From positions 1-6,857 of the forward strand of contig CALIMO010000048.1 in assembly GCA_938045655.1 (NCBI GenBank): 6,857 nucleotides of DNA, in the 5' to 3' direction. The stretch is from an uncultured bacterium. GTDB lineage: Bacteria; Patescibacteriota; Saccharimonadia; Saccharimonadales; Saccharimonadaceae. Shown piece after piece: positions 1-6,477 of this stretch (the stretch's first letter is position 1; every line of letters starts with the position of its first letter). The notes under the pieces are model-generated. The model was not told the DNA's origin and did no database searches. It saw only the letters and a program-made list of their open reading frames with translations. The position numbers and the translations under genes are program-made.

Positions 1-3
1 AGT

Positions 4-552
4 ATGAAAAAGCATAAACTTTATGAAGGATTTACAATAATAGAAATTGTATTGGTTTTAACTATTGCTGGGCTAATTTTTTTGGCGGTATTTTTAGCTT
101 TGCCAGCTTTACAGCGTTCGCAGAGAGATGCTCAAAGGAAACGAGATATTGCTGCCATAGGAGCTGCGTTTATAGAATACCTTCATAGTAATAAAGGTAA
201 AATGCCAAAAACCGAGACTAATGGCTATGATATTACACATGAAGATAATAACTATATCGGTTTTTTAACTGGATATTGGACGCCAAGCAATGTATTCAAT
301 CATATTTCGTATGAGAACTATAATAATTCATATACTGAAGCGGTTTGGATTTATTATGATACAGTTTTAGTTCATTTTGGTGGATCTTGTGTGAAATCGG
401 ATAAAGGAAATTGGATTACACCAGAATACGATAGCGCCAATCCTCTTAAGAGGCGGATTGCAGTTTATGCTATTTTAGAGAGCGAGAAATCTATAAAGAG
501 TACTTATTCTGCCAATGTTGGGGCTAATTATTGTCAAGATTTTGGTAGTTAA
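4..552 (+). CDS. Type IV pilin-like prepilin (class III signal peptide)
   Basis: This is a 182-residue surface pilin or pseudopilin precursor, expected to be cut by a prepilin peptidase and assembled into a type IV pilus. The N-terminus is diagnostic: a short basic leader (MKKHKLYEG) ends in Gly9, and the mature protein begins FTIIE with the conserved Glu at mature position 5. A hydrophobic helix follows to about residue 36, then a charged helical continuation (RSQRDAQRKRD, about 38-48). The C-terminal domain is rich in Tyr, Asn and Trp and has only two cysteines, C129 and C177, which could form a disulfide loop like that of classical pilins (inference). The start at 4 is supported by the leader length; only three bases lie upstream, so its promoter is not visible. 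Half of its six Arg codons are AGA/AGG, whereas the neighbours mostly use CGN, which may mean different ancestry, but the sample is tiny. Which pilin subclass it belongs to cannot be told. In Saccharibacteria such pili are linked to motility and host contact. Confidence 0.85.
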   Translation: MKKHKLYEGFTIIEIVLVLTIAGLIFLAVFLALPALQRSQRDAQRKRDIAAIGAAFIEYLHSNKGKMPKTETNGYDITHEDNNYIGFLTGYWTPSNVFNHISYENYNNSYTEAVWIYYDTVLVHFGGSCVKSDKGNWITPEYDSANPLKRRIAVYAILESEKSIKSTYSANVGANYCQDFGS

Positions 553-565
553 ATAGCTCTCAAGA

Positions 566-580
566 TGTTATAATAAGTGA
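566..580 (+). promoter_or_regulatory. Extended -10 promoter of uvrB, leaderless layout
   Basis: A perfect TATAAT (569-574) is preceded by TGT at 566-568, giving the extended -10 form TGnTATAAT. No good -35 hexamer is seen at 16-18 bp spacing, which extended -10 promoters tolerate. Only six bases (AAGTGA) separate the box from the uvrB ATG at 581, so the expected transcription start, about 7 nt past the box, falls on the A of the start codon. There is no room for a Shine-Dalgarno site in the transcript. The leaderless reading is an inference from spacing. Confidence 0.75.
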
Positions 581-2560
581 ATGATAGCTAAGAAAAAGTT
601 TAAGTTAAAATCAAAATACCAGCCTACCGGAGATCAGCCACAAGCTATTTCGCAACTAGTTGAAGGCTTAAAAAATGGCCAGCGTGAACAAACTTTACTG
701 GGTGTGACTGGTTCGGGCAAAACTTTTACAATGGCGAATATTATTCAAGCCACTCAAAAACCAACTTTAATTCTGGCACACAACAAAACATTGGCAGCTC
801 AGCTTTACAGTGAATTTAAAAAGTTTTTTCCTGAAAATGAAGTTCATTATTTTGTGAGCTATTTTGACTATTATCAGCCAGAAGCCTACATTGCCAGCAC
901 AGATACATACATCGAGAAAGATTCGCGAATCAATGAAGAAATCGAAAAACTCCGCCATGCCGCAACCGAGGCACTTTTAACTCGAAGTGATACAATTATT
1001 GTTTCGAGCGTGAGTTGTATTTATGGTATCGGTTCGCCGGCGAGTTATATGCAAATGGCGCTACATATCAAACCTGGAATGCGATATAATCGTGAGAAGT
1101 TTTTGCGACATTTGAAAGATATTCAATATGAGCGAAATGATGTAGATTTTGCGCGTGGAACTTTTCGGGTTCGTGGCGACACGGTTGATATTTTTACAGC
1201 TGGTTCAGACTTGGCAGTGCGAGTGGAATTTTTTGGTGATGAAATTGACCGCTTGATTATATTGAATCCACTTACGGGCGAAATTCTAGAAAAGCCACAG
1301 TTTTTTGATATTTTTCCAAATTCGCACTATGCAACGCCGAAAGAAATTATAGAGCGCGCAATTCCTCAGATTGAAAAAGAATTTTATGCACGCCATGAAT
1401 ATTTCGAAAAAAATAAGAAGTTTTTGGAAGCTCAACGCCTAACACAGCGCACTAAATATGATCTTGAAATGCTTCGTGAAACTGGTTTTGTTAAAGGTAT
1501 TGAAAATTACACGCGCTATTTAACTGAGCGTTCAGCTGGTGAGCAGCCGGCAACTTTGCTAGATTATTTTCCTGATGATTTTTTGCTTTTAGTTGATGAA
1601 TCGCATATGACTTTACCGCAAGTTCGTGGAATGTTTAATGGTGACCGTGCTCGCAAAACGGTGCTGGTTGATAATGGTTTTCGACTTCCATCTGCCCTCG
1701 ATAATCGGCCACTAACTTTCGAAGAATTCTATAAACATATTAATCAGGTAATTTATGTTTCAGCAACTCCTGGTAATTTTGAGCTCGAACATTCGCCGAA
1801 ACCAGCTCAGCAGGTAATTCGCCCAACAGGTTTGCTTGATCCTAAGATCGAAGTTCGAAAAATTGAAGGTCAAGTTGATGATTTAATGGAAGAAATTCGA
1901 AAACGAATTTCGAAGAACCAGCGCGTTTTGGTGACAACTTTAACCAAGCGGATGGCTGAAGATTTGAGCGGATTTTTAGAAGAAAATGGTGTAAAAACGG
2001 CATATATTCATAGCGAAATTGACACGTTGGAGCGTGGTGATATTTTGCGTGATTTGCGCAGTGGAGTTTATGATGTTTTGGTGGGAATTAACCTTTTACG
2101 TGAAGGATTGGACCTGCCAGAAGTTTCACTGGTAGCAATTATGGATGCCGATAAAGAAGGCTTTTTGCGCTCAGAAAGTGCGTTGATTCAAACAATTGGG
2201 CGGGCGGCTCGGCATGAGGATGGTGAGGTAATTATGTATGCTGATAGAATAACTCGTTCAATGAAGCTTGCGATTGATGAAACTAATCGGCGGCGAGAAA
2301 TTCAGCAAAAATATAATTTCGAAAACGGAATTACGCCAAAAAGTGTGGCTAGCGAGATTAGTGAAGGCTTGCGAGCGATTATTCCGCAAAAAGATAAAAC
2401 ACCAAAATTGGATTTGCGAAAAATTCCGCGTGAAGAATGGGAGAATTTGGTGCGAGATTTGACGAATCAAATGAATCTTGCCAGTGCGAATTTGCTTTTT
2501 GAGGAAGCGGCGGATTTGCGCGACCAGATTGCAGAGATTCGAAAGAAGATGGTGAAATAG
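581..2560 (+). CDS. uvrB: UvrABC system protein B (excinuclease helicase subunit)
   Basis: UvrB receives damaged DNA from UvrA, verifies the lesion with limited ATP-driven strand opening, and recruits UvrC for dual incision in nucleotide excision repair in the cytoplasm. All hallmarks are present in 659 residues, the usual family length. They are the Q-like N-terminal motif ([11 protein letters not shown], about 13-23), Walker A GVTGSGKT (41-48), the damage-probing beta-hairpin region rich in Tyr (about 92-115, [10 protein letters not shown]), the Walker B/DESH box (339-342), helicase motif [11 protein letters not shown] (537-545), and a C-terminal UVR domain (about 620-657) that contacts UvrC. 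The start ATG at 581 gives the standard short N-terminus; an upstream SD is absent and the promoter -10 box sits 6 nt away. The stop TAG overlaps the SD of the next small gene, suggesting cotranscription. No obvious SOS/LexA box is visible upstream. The gene appears intact. Confidence 0.98.
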   Translation: MIAKKKFKLKSKYQPTGDQPQAISQLVEGLKNGQREQTLLGVTGSGKTFTMANIIQATQKPTLILAHNKTLAAQLYSEFKKFFPENEVHYFVSYFDYYQPEAYIASTDTYIEKDSRINEEIEKLRHAATEALLTRSDTIIVSSVSCIYGIGSPASYMQMALHIKPGMRYNREKFLRHLKDIQYERNDVDFARGTFRVRGDTVDIFTAGSDLAVRVEFFGDEIDRLIILNPLTGEILEKPQFFDIFPNSHYATPKEIIERAIPQIEKEFYARHEYFEKNKKFLEAQRLTQRTKYDLEMLRETGFVKGIENYTRYLTERSAGEQPATLLDYFPDDFLLLVDESHMTLPQVRGMFNGDRARKTVLVDNGFRLPSALDNRPLTFEEFYKHINQVIYVSATPGNFELEHSPKPAQQVIRPTGLLDPKIEVRKIEGQVDDLMEEIRKRISKNQRVLVTTLTKRMAEDLSGFLEENGVKTAYIHSEIDTLERGDILRDLRSGVYDVLVGINLLREGLDLPEVSLVAIMDADKEGFLRSESALIQTIGRAARHEDGEVIMYADRITRSMKLAIDETNRRREIQQKYNFENGITPKSVASEISEGLRAIIPQKDKTPKLDLRKIPREEWENLVRDLTNQMNLASANLLFEEAADLRDQIAEIRKKMVK

Positions 2561-2563
2561 GAG
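2559..2563 (+). promoter_or_regulatory. Shine-Dalgarno site of the small gene after uvrB
   Basis: AGGAG overlaps the uvrB TAG stop and lies 4 nt before an ATG at 2568. The same stop-overlapping TAGGAG-N4-ATG layout occurs before gatA, which supports 2568 as a genuine start even though the reading frame behind it is broken. Confidence 0.7.
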
Positions 2564-2567
2564 ATTC

Positions 2568-2776
2568 ATGAAATTCATTAGCAAAAAGACAAGAGTTTTC
2601 TTAAAATAGCTGTAATTACTCTGTTTGTTGTTTGGAATTTAATTCTTTCAGTTGGAATAATTTTTCTTCACCAAAGAATTAATAATGATATTAAGACTTC
2701 GGGTGAAATTAATGCCGCTCAAATGAATTTAATAAACGAGCTAAATCAACGAATCGAAAAAAATGAGAAAAAATAA
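2568..2776 (+). pseudogene. Frameshifted small single-TM protein gene
   Basis: From the ATG at 2568 the frame closes after 13 codons (TAG at 2607-2609). In the -1 frame an open stretch runs from 2582 to the TAA at 2774-2776 but has no usable start before its membrane segment. Adding one A to the five-A run at 2583-2587 joins both into a coherent 69-residue protein. It would have a basic N-terminus (MKFISKKDKSFLK), one hydrophobic helix of about 21 residues (IAVITLFVVW...IIFL), then a polar, Asn/Glu/Lys-rich helical tail of about 35 residues (ending IEKNEKK) that might form a short coiled coil. This matches small, single-pass inner-membrane proteins of unknown role. It sits 7 nt after uvrB with a good SD and is followed by a probable terminator, so it would be the last gene of a uvrB transcript. 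The break may be a sequencing or assembly homopolymer error, a true decay mutation, or (less likely) slippage-dependent expression. No family is recognised. Confidence 0.65.
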
Positions 2777-2780
2777 ACTT

Positions 2781-2810
2781 AAAGGCTTCCAGTTTTTGGG
2801 AGTTTTTACT
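2781..2810 (+). terminator. Probable intrinsic terminator after the uvrB unit
   Basis: The arms AAAGGCTTCC (2781-2790) and GGGAGTTTTT (2798-2807) pair over 10 bp with three G-U wobbles around a 7-nt loop. The T-rich descending arm runs into ACTTT, giving the A-tract/hairpin/U-tract form of a Rho-independent terminator. It lies just after the small gene's stop (2774-2776) and before the gatC promoter, where a transcript end is expected. The stem is only moderately strong, with a 5-bp core. Confidence 0.6.
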
Positions 2811-2845
2811 TTAAAAATCTTTCGAAAAGTGGTATACTTAAGTGT
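2811..2845 (+). promoter_or_regulatory. Extended -10 promoter of the gat operon, leaderless layout
   Basis: TATACT (2833-2838) is preceded by TGG at 2830-2832, an extended -10 form. A weak -35 candidate TTAAAA (2811-2816, four of six matches) lies 16 bp upstream. Seven bases (TAAGTGT) separate the box from the gatC ATG at 2846, so transcription should start at or one base before the start codon. No SD is present. An 8-bp palindrome TTTCGAAA (2820-2827) lies in the spacer; it could be an operator but belongs to a hexamer that is common throughout the window. Confidence 0.75.
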
Positions 2846-3139
2846 ATGGAAAAAATATCAAAAGATGAAGTTAAACACTTGGCGGAGCTTTCGAGTATTT
2901 CGCTAAGTGAAGAAGAAATTTCGAATCTTCAAACTGATTTGGGAAATATTGTTGAATATATCGAGCAACTTAGCGAATTAAACACAGATGGCGTTGAACC
3001 AACTTATTCGGTTTCGAAAAATCAAAATGTTTGGCGAGAAGATGAAATTGATGATTATGGTGTAAAACGAGATGAGCTTTTAAAGTTGGCGGGTGAAAAT
3101 GTTGAAGATAATCAGGTAAAAGTCCCAAAGGTTTTGTAG
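2846..3139 (+). CDS. gatC: Asp-tRNA(Asn)/Glu-tRNA(Gln) amidotransferase subunit C
   Basis: GatC is the small subunit that wraps around and stabilises the GatA-GatB interface in the tRNA-dependent amidotransferase. The 97-residue product has the family layout: an N-terminal helical pair (EVKHLAELSSISLSEEE, about 8-24), a second helix leading to the hallmark TDGVEPT turn (47-53), the charged segment around WREDE (63-67), the DELLKLA helix, and the conserved C-terminal VPKVL (93-97). The length is normal. The ATG at 2846 is the only sensible start and lies 7 nt after a -10 box, with no SD, so initiation is probably on a leaderless mRNA. It is first in a five-gene unit; its TAG stop overlaps the gatA SD. 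Confidence 0.95.
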   Translation: MEKISKDEVKHLAELSSISLSEEEISNLQTDLGNIVEYIEQLSELNTDGVEPTYSVSKNQNVWREDEIDDYGVKRDELLKLAGENVEDNQVKVPKVL

Positions 3140-3142
3140 GAG
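3138..3142 (+). promoter_or_regulatory. Shine-Dalgarno site of gatA overlapping the gatC stop
   Basis: AGGAG begins inside the gatC TAG stop (3137-3139) and ends 4 nt before the gatA ATG at 3147. The overlap favours translational coupling of GatC and GatA and matches the layout at the uvrB/small-gene junction. Confidence 0.8.
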
Positions 3143-3146
3143 AATT

Positions 3147-4547
3147 ATGACGAATATTTTTGAAATTAGAGAACAAGTTCTATCTGGAAAGAAAACTGCA
3201 GTTGAGTTTGTTAAAGAAGCTATTTCGAAGGCAAAAAATGCTGAAAAATTCAATGCTTTTACGAGCTTGACCGAAGAGCGAGCTTTAGCGCGAGCGCAAG
3301 AAATTGATGATAAGATTTCAAAAGGTAAAGAAGTTGGTGAACTTGCAGGTGTTCCTTTTGTGGCGAAGGATAATTTTTTGGTATTTGGTTCACCTTCAAC
3401 AGCTTCAAGTAAAATGTTGAAAGATTTCGAAACACCGATTCAAGCGACTGCGGTTGAAAAACTTGAAAAAGCTGGTGCAATCTGTATTGGAAAATCAAAC
3501 TTGGATTCTTTTGCTCACGGCGGCTCAACCGAGAACTCAGCTTTCGGTGTAACTAAAAACTCAGTTGATGAAGCGCGGGTTGCGGGTGGCTCATCTGGTG
3601 GTTCGGCGGTAATTACTGCGCTTGACATCGTGCCTTTTACACTTGGAACCGATACTGGCGGTTCAATTCGCCAGCCGGCAAGTTTTAACGGTGTCTATGG
3701 TATAAAGCCAACTTATGGTACGGTTTCACGATTTGGTGTAGTAGCAATGGCTTCTTCAACTGATACAGTTGGCGTTTTCGCAAAAACCGCTAAAGAAAGT
3801 GACCTCGTGATGTGCATTATGGCTGGTCTTGACGCGCGTGATGCAATGACTTTGCCCGATTTTTGGCAAGAAGAACAATCTCCGAAAAAAGCAAAAATTG
3901 GAGTAGTTAAAGAATTCCTTAGTGAAGGCGTTGACCCGGAAGTCAGAAAAATAACTGAAGACTATATTGAGAAAATGCGAAAAGCTGGGCATGAAATTGT
4001 GGATGTTTCTCTACCGATGAGTAAATATTCGCTCGCTATCTATTATATTATTGTTCCAGCTGAAGTTTCTTCAAACTTAGCACGATATGACGGAATTCGC
4101 TATGGATTGCGTTCAAAATCTGCCCAAAACTTGAGCGAGGTTTTTGGCAAGTCTCGTGATGAAGGTTTTGAAGCCGAGAATAAACGCCGAATCATGATTG
4201 GCTCATATGTGCTTTCGAGTGGATTTTATGATGCATATTATCTAAAAGCTCAAAAAGCGCGAACTTTATTAATTGATGAGTTTAATAAGCTTTTCGAAGA
4301 AGTTGATTTTTTGGTTGGCCCAGTTGCGCCAACTCCTGCATTTAAAATTGGTGAAAATGCGCATGATCCAGTAAAAATGTATCTAGCTGATATCTTGAAT
4401 GTACCAGCTTCACTTGCTGGGCTTCCTGCGGTTTCTGTTCCGGCTGGTAAAACTGAAAATGGCTTACCTGTTGGCGTTCAAATTATCGGAAAGATGAAAT
4501 CGGATGCAAAAATTCTAGCTTTAGCTGATGAATTGGAGAAAAACTAA
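3147..4547 (+). CDS. gatA: Asp-tRNA(Asn)/Glu-tRNA(Gln) amidotransferase subunit A (glutaminase)
   Basis: GatA is the amidase-signature subunit that hydrolyses glutamine and feeds ammonia through a channel to GatB. The 466-residue protein has the full Ser-cis-Ser-Lys triad: Lys74 in AKDN, cis-Ser149 in the GGSSGGSA signature (147-154), and nucleophile Ser173 in DTGGSIRQP. The 75- and 24-residue spacings equal those I recall for the S. aureus enzyme (K79/S154/S178). The glycine-rich amidase signature spans about 145-190 (through GVYGIKPTYGTVSRFG), and the C-terminal part holds GPVAPTPA (391-398) and the NVPASLAGLPAVSVP block (418-432). Length is slightly short of many homologues (about 480), as is usual in compact genomes. 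The start is fixed by an AGGAG 4 nt upstream. The TAA stop shares one base with the next gene's ATG. I see no missing catalytic residue. Confidence 0.98.
   Translation: MTNIFEIREQVLSGKKTAVEFVKEAISKAKNAEKFNAFTSLTEERALARAQEIDDKISKGKEVGELAGVPFVAKDNFLVFGSPSTASSKMLKDFETPIQATAVEKLEKAGAICIGKSNLDSFAHGGSTENSAFGVTKNSVDEARVAGGSSGGSAVITALDIVPFTLGTDTGGSIRQPASFNGVYGIKPTYGTVSRFGVVAMASSTDTVGVFAKTAKESDLVMCIMAGLDARDAMTLPDFWQEEQSPKKAKIGVVKEFLSEGVDPEVRKITEDYIEKMRKAGHEIVDVSLPMSKYSLAIYYIIVPAEVSSNLARYDGIRYGLRSKSAQNLSEVFGKSRDEGFEAENKRRIMIGSYVLSSGFYDAYYLKAQKARTLLIDEFNKLFEEVDFLVGPVAPTPAFKIGENAHDPVKMYLADILNVPASLAGLPAVSVPAGKTENGLPVGVQIIGKMKSDAKILALADELEKN
4535..4538 (+). promoter_or_regulatory. Shine-Dalgarno site of the HEPN-like gene
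   Basis: GGAG lies inside the end of gatA, 8 nt before the ATG at 4547 that overlaps the gatA TAA by one base. This supports real, coupled translation of the small downstream gene. Confidence 0.7.
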
Positions 4548-4960
4548 TGGATTTAGTAATTCTTTCGGTTTCTATTTTGATTTGCGCTGGCCTTTTGTTT
4601 TTCTTTATTGGAATTACAAAAACTGAAAAAATACAACTTGATAAATTAAAGTTTCAGGGCGATTGGCTAAAAATAGAAAATTCAATCAAAAAAGATGAAC
4701 CTGCAACTTGGCACTTGGCGTTAATTAATGCCGATAAACTTGTTGATACAGCGATGCGGGAACTTCGAATTTCTGGCCAAACGATGGGTGAGCGGCTGAA
4801 AAATTCGAAGGATAAATTTTCAAGCCCAAATTCAATTTGGCACGCTCACAAACTTCGAAATGTGGTTGCTCATGAGAATGACGCAAAAATTAATTTCGAC
4901 CAAACTCGCCGAGCGATGAATAGTTTTAAACAAGCTTTGAAAGATTTAGGAGCAATTTGA
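4547..4960 (+). CDS. Membrane-anchored HEPN-like protein of unknown function
   Basis: The 137-residue protein has an N-terminal membrane helix (about 3-23, LVILSVSILICAGLLFFFIG). It is followed by a short basic linker and a soluble, predicted all-helical domain (about 30-137). Visible conserved-looking elements are a TWHLALINADKLVD helix (54-67), a Gly-containing turn (GQTMGERL, 77-84), and HAHKLRNVVAHE (99-110). The last carries Arg104-Asn105-x3-His109, the R-[N/D/H]-x3-H pattern of HEPN domains, many of which are RNases; others are structural or nucleotide-binding. Orientation is probably cytosolic for the C-terminal domain because of the positive charges after the helix (inference). I recall similar uncharacterised proteins in other CPR genomes but cannot name a family. 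It overlaps gatA by 1 nt and gatB by 1 nt, so it should be made with the amidotransferase. A role in RNA or tRNA metabolism is a guess from context. No MNT-type antitoxin partner gene is adjacent. Confidence 0.8.
   Translation: MDLVILSVSILICAGLLFFFIGITKTEKIQLDKLKFQGDWLKIENSIKKDEPATWHLALINADKLVDTAMRELRISGQTMGERLKNSKDKFSSPNSIWHAHKLRNVVAHENDAKINFDQTRRAMNSFKQALKDLGAI
4948..4952 (+). promoter_or_regulatory. Shine-Dalgarno site that fixes the gatB start
   Basis: AGGAG ends 7 nt before the ATG at 4960. It is only 4 nt before the in-frame TTG at 4957. ATG at 4960 therefore has both the better codon and a good spacing, and it gives a TGATG stop/start overlap with the preceding gene. Confidence 0.75.
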
Positions 4961-6477
4961 TGGAAGATATTTTAAAAAAATATGAAATGACAATTGGGAT
5001 TGAGTGTCATGTTCAATTAAAAACTAAAACCAAGCTTTTTAGTGGAAGTGATAATGACGCACGAGAAAAATCACCAAATGAAGCAACTTCGCCAATTGAT
5101 TTTGGTTTGCCAGGAATGTTGCCAGTTTTAAATAAAGAGGCGGTTCGCCTAGCTGTGCGAGCTGGAAAGGCATTAAATGCAAAAATTGCCAATGTGAGCC
5201 GATTTGATCGTAAACATTATTTTTACCCAGATTTACCAAAGGGTTATCAAACGTCGCAACTTTATCAGCCGATTATTGGCGAAGGAGAGATTATTGCGCC
5301 ACTTCCTAGCGGCGGTGAAGTAAAAGTTCGAATTGAACATGCTCATCTCGAAGAAGATGCTGGAAAGCTAACTCACTTTGGCGACCATTCTTTGGTTGAT
5401 TTAAATCGAGCCGGAACTCCTTTAATTGAAATTGTTTCGATGCCTGATATTCATTCAGCTGAGGAGGCGCGAGCATATGCTGAAGAATTACATAAGCGAA
5501 TGGTTTTTGCGGATGTTACAAATGGTGATTTATATCAAGGTAATATGCGTTTTGATGTGAATATTTCAGCGAGAAAATTTGGTGACGAAAAGCTTGGAAC
5601 GCGAACTGAAATTAAGAATCTAAACAGTTTTAGAAGTGTTGAACGAGCGGCTCAATACGAATTTGAACGCCAAGTGAGATTGCTTGAAAAAGGTGAGAAA
5701 ATTAAGCAGGAGACTCGCGGTTGGCTTGACGACGAGCAAAAAACAGTTTCGCAACGAAGTAAAGAAGAGGCTCAAGATTACCGATACATGCCCGATCCAG
5801 ATATTCCACCGATTGTTTTGAGTGATGAAGAAATTTCGAAAATGCAGGCGCAATTTCCGATTATGCCAGATTATTTCCGTGAAAAATTTAGTGTTTTTGG
5901 GCTTGATAGCTCTGTAGTTGAGTACGCTTTGAGTGATTATCGAATTGCTGAACTACTCCTTGCGACTTGGGGTGATGGTCCTTGGCCGGTTTCTCAAGAA
6001 GAATTAATCAGTGAAGTTGGAATTGATAATTACACTCTTGAAGAGCATAAAGAAAACATGAAGCGAATTTTTAACTGGTTTGCATCAACTCCAAGCGAAG
6101 AGCTTGATCTAGAAAAACTCTATAAAGGTTATCTTGGTCCTCGTAGATTAACTCTTCTCGCTCATTTGGTTCATGAGAAAAAAGTTAGCTCAAATGGCGG
6201 CCATCAAATTTTCTTGGCAATGCTTAAAGATGAAAATCTAGAGTTTATGCCAGAAAAAATCGCTGAGAATATGAATCTTCTCCAAGTCTCTGATGAAGGT
6301 GAAATTGCAAAAATCGTTGATGAAGTAATGAGTGATACGGCTTCACGTAAAGCGATTGAGGATATTCGAAGTGGCAACGATAAGGCGATTGGCTTTTTGG
6401 TTGGTCAGATTATGAAAAAGTCACAAGGTAAGGCGAATCCAGCTTTGGCGCAAAAATTGATTCGTGAAAGGTTATAA
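4960..6477 (+). CDS. gatB: Asp-tRNA(Asn)/Glu-tRNA(Gln) amidotransferase subunit B
   Basis: GatB binds the misacylated tRNA, activates its side-chain carboxylate with ATP, and transfers ammonia delivered by GatA. The 505-residue protein starts with the family's cradle-domain signature IGIECHVQL (12-20), TKTKLFSGS (22-30) and GLPGMLPVLN (49-58). The strongly conserved DRKHYFYPDLPKGYQTSQ block (83-100), the EDAGK loop (132-136), DLNRAGTPLIEIVS (147-160) and the TEIKNLNSFRSV segment (216-228) follow. YRYMPDPDIPP (274-284) closes the cradle, and the helical and YqeY-like tRNA-binding tail domains run from about 300 to 505. The four cysteines that many GatB proteins carry near the N-terminus (FCGC and CPVC) are replaced by FSGS and SPID, so no zinc site is expected there. 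I chose the ATG at 4960 over a TTG one codon upstream because of the SD spacing. It overlaps the preceding stop by 1 nt. The gene is complete. Confidence 0.97.
   Translation: MEDILKKYEMTIGIECHVQLKTKTKLFSGSDNDAREKSPNEATSPIDFGLPGMLPVLNKEAVRLAVRAGKALNAKIANVSRFDRKHYFYPDLPKGYQTSQLYQPIIGEGEIIAPLPSGGEVKVRIEHAHLEEDAGKLTHFGDHSLVDLNRAGTPLIEIVSMPDIHSAEEARAYAEELHKRMVFADVTNGDLYQGNMRFDVNISARKFGDEKLGTRTEIKNLNSFRSVERAAQYEFERQVRLLEKGEKIKQETRGWLDDEQKTVSQRSKEEAQDYRYMPDPDIPPIVLSDEEISKMQAQFPIMPDYFREKFSVFGLDSSVVEYALSDYRIAELLLATWGDGPWPVSQEELISEVGIDNYTLEEHKENMKRIFNWFASTPSEELDLEKLYKGYLGPRRLTLLAHLVHEKKVSSNGGHQIFLAMLKDENLEFMPEKIAENMNLLQVSDEGEIAKIVDEVMSDTASRKAIEDIRSGNDKAIGFLVGQIMKKSQGKANPALAQKLIRERL
6467..6471 (+). promoter_or_regulatory. 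Shine-Dalgarno-like site for the GTG-started last gene
   Basis: AAAGG lies inside the gatB 3' end, 6 nt before the GTG at 6478. It is weaker than the AGGAG sites upstream but well spaced, and supports the GTG that directly follows the gatB TAA. Confidence 0.5.

Noticed and set aside
553..580. SOS/LexA operator or terminator between the pilin gene and uvrB
   Set aside because: No inverted repeat of GAAC...GTTC or CTG...CAG type and no hairpin with a T-tract in this 28-bp gap; the only clear signal is the -10 box.
767..958. Reverse-strand open frame inside uvrB
   Set aside because: Antisense shadow of a highly conserved uvrB region; no promoter or SD and no recognisable protein.
2258..2584. 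Reverse-strand open frame across the uvrB 3' end, and a + strand frame at 2268-2462
   Set aside because: Both overlap the conserved UVR-domain coding region in other frames; low-complexity translations with no family features.
2582..2590. Programmed -1 frameshift at CAAAAAG in the small gene
   Set aside because: The heptamer in zero frame is C AAA AAG, not the efficient A AAA AAG, and no clear downstream stimulator is seen; a one-base deletion in the A-run is simpler. Not fully excluded.
2970..3992. Reverse-strand open frames over gatC and gatA (2970-3176, 3259-3528, 3756-3992)
   Set aside because: Shadows of gatC and gatA, both of which have complete motif sets on the + strand.
4957..4959. 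TTG as the gatB start codon
   Set aside because: The ATG at 4960 is one codon later, has better SD spacing (7 nt) and gives the usual TGATG overlap.
5039..5853. Reverse-strand open frames over gatB (5039-5239, 5620-5853)
   Set aside because: Shadows of conserved GatB cradle-domain coding sequence.
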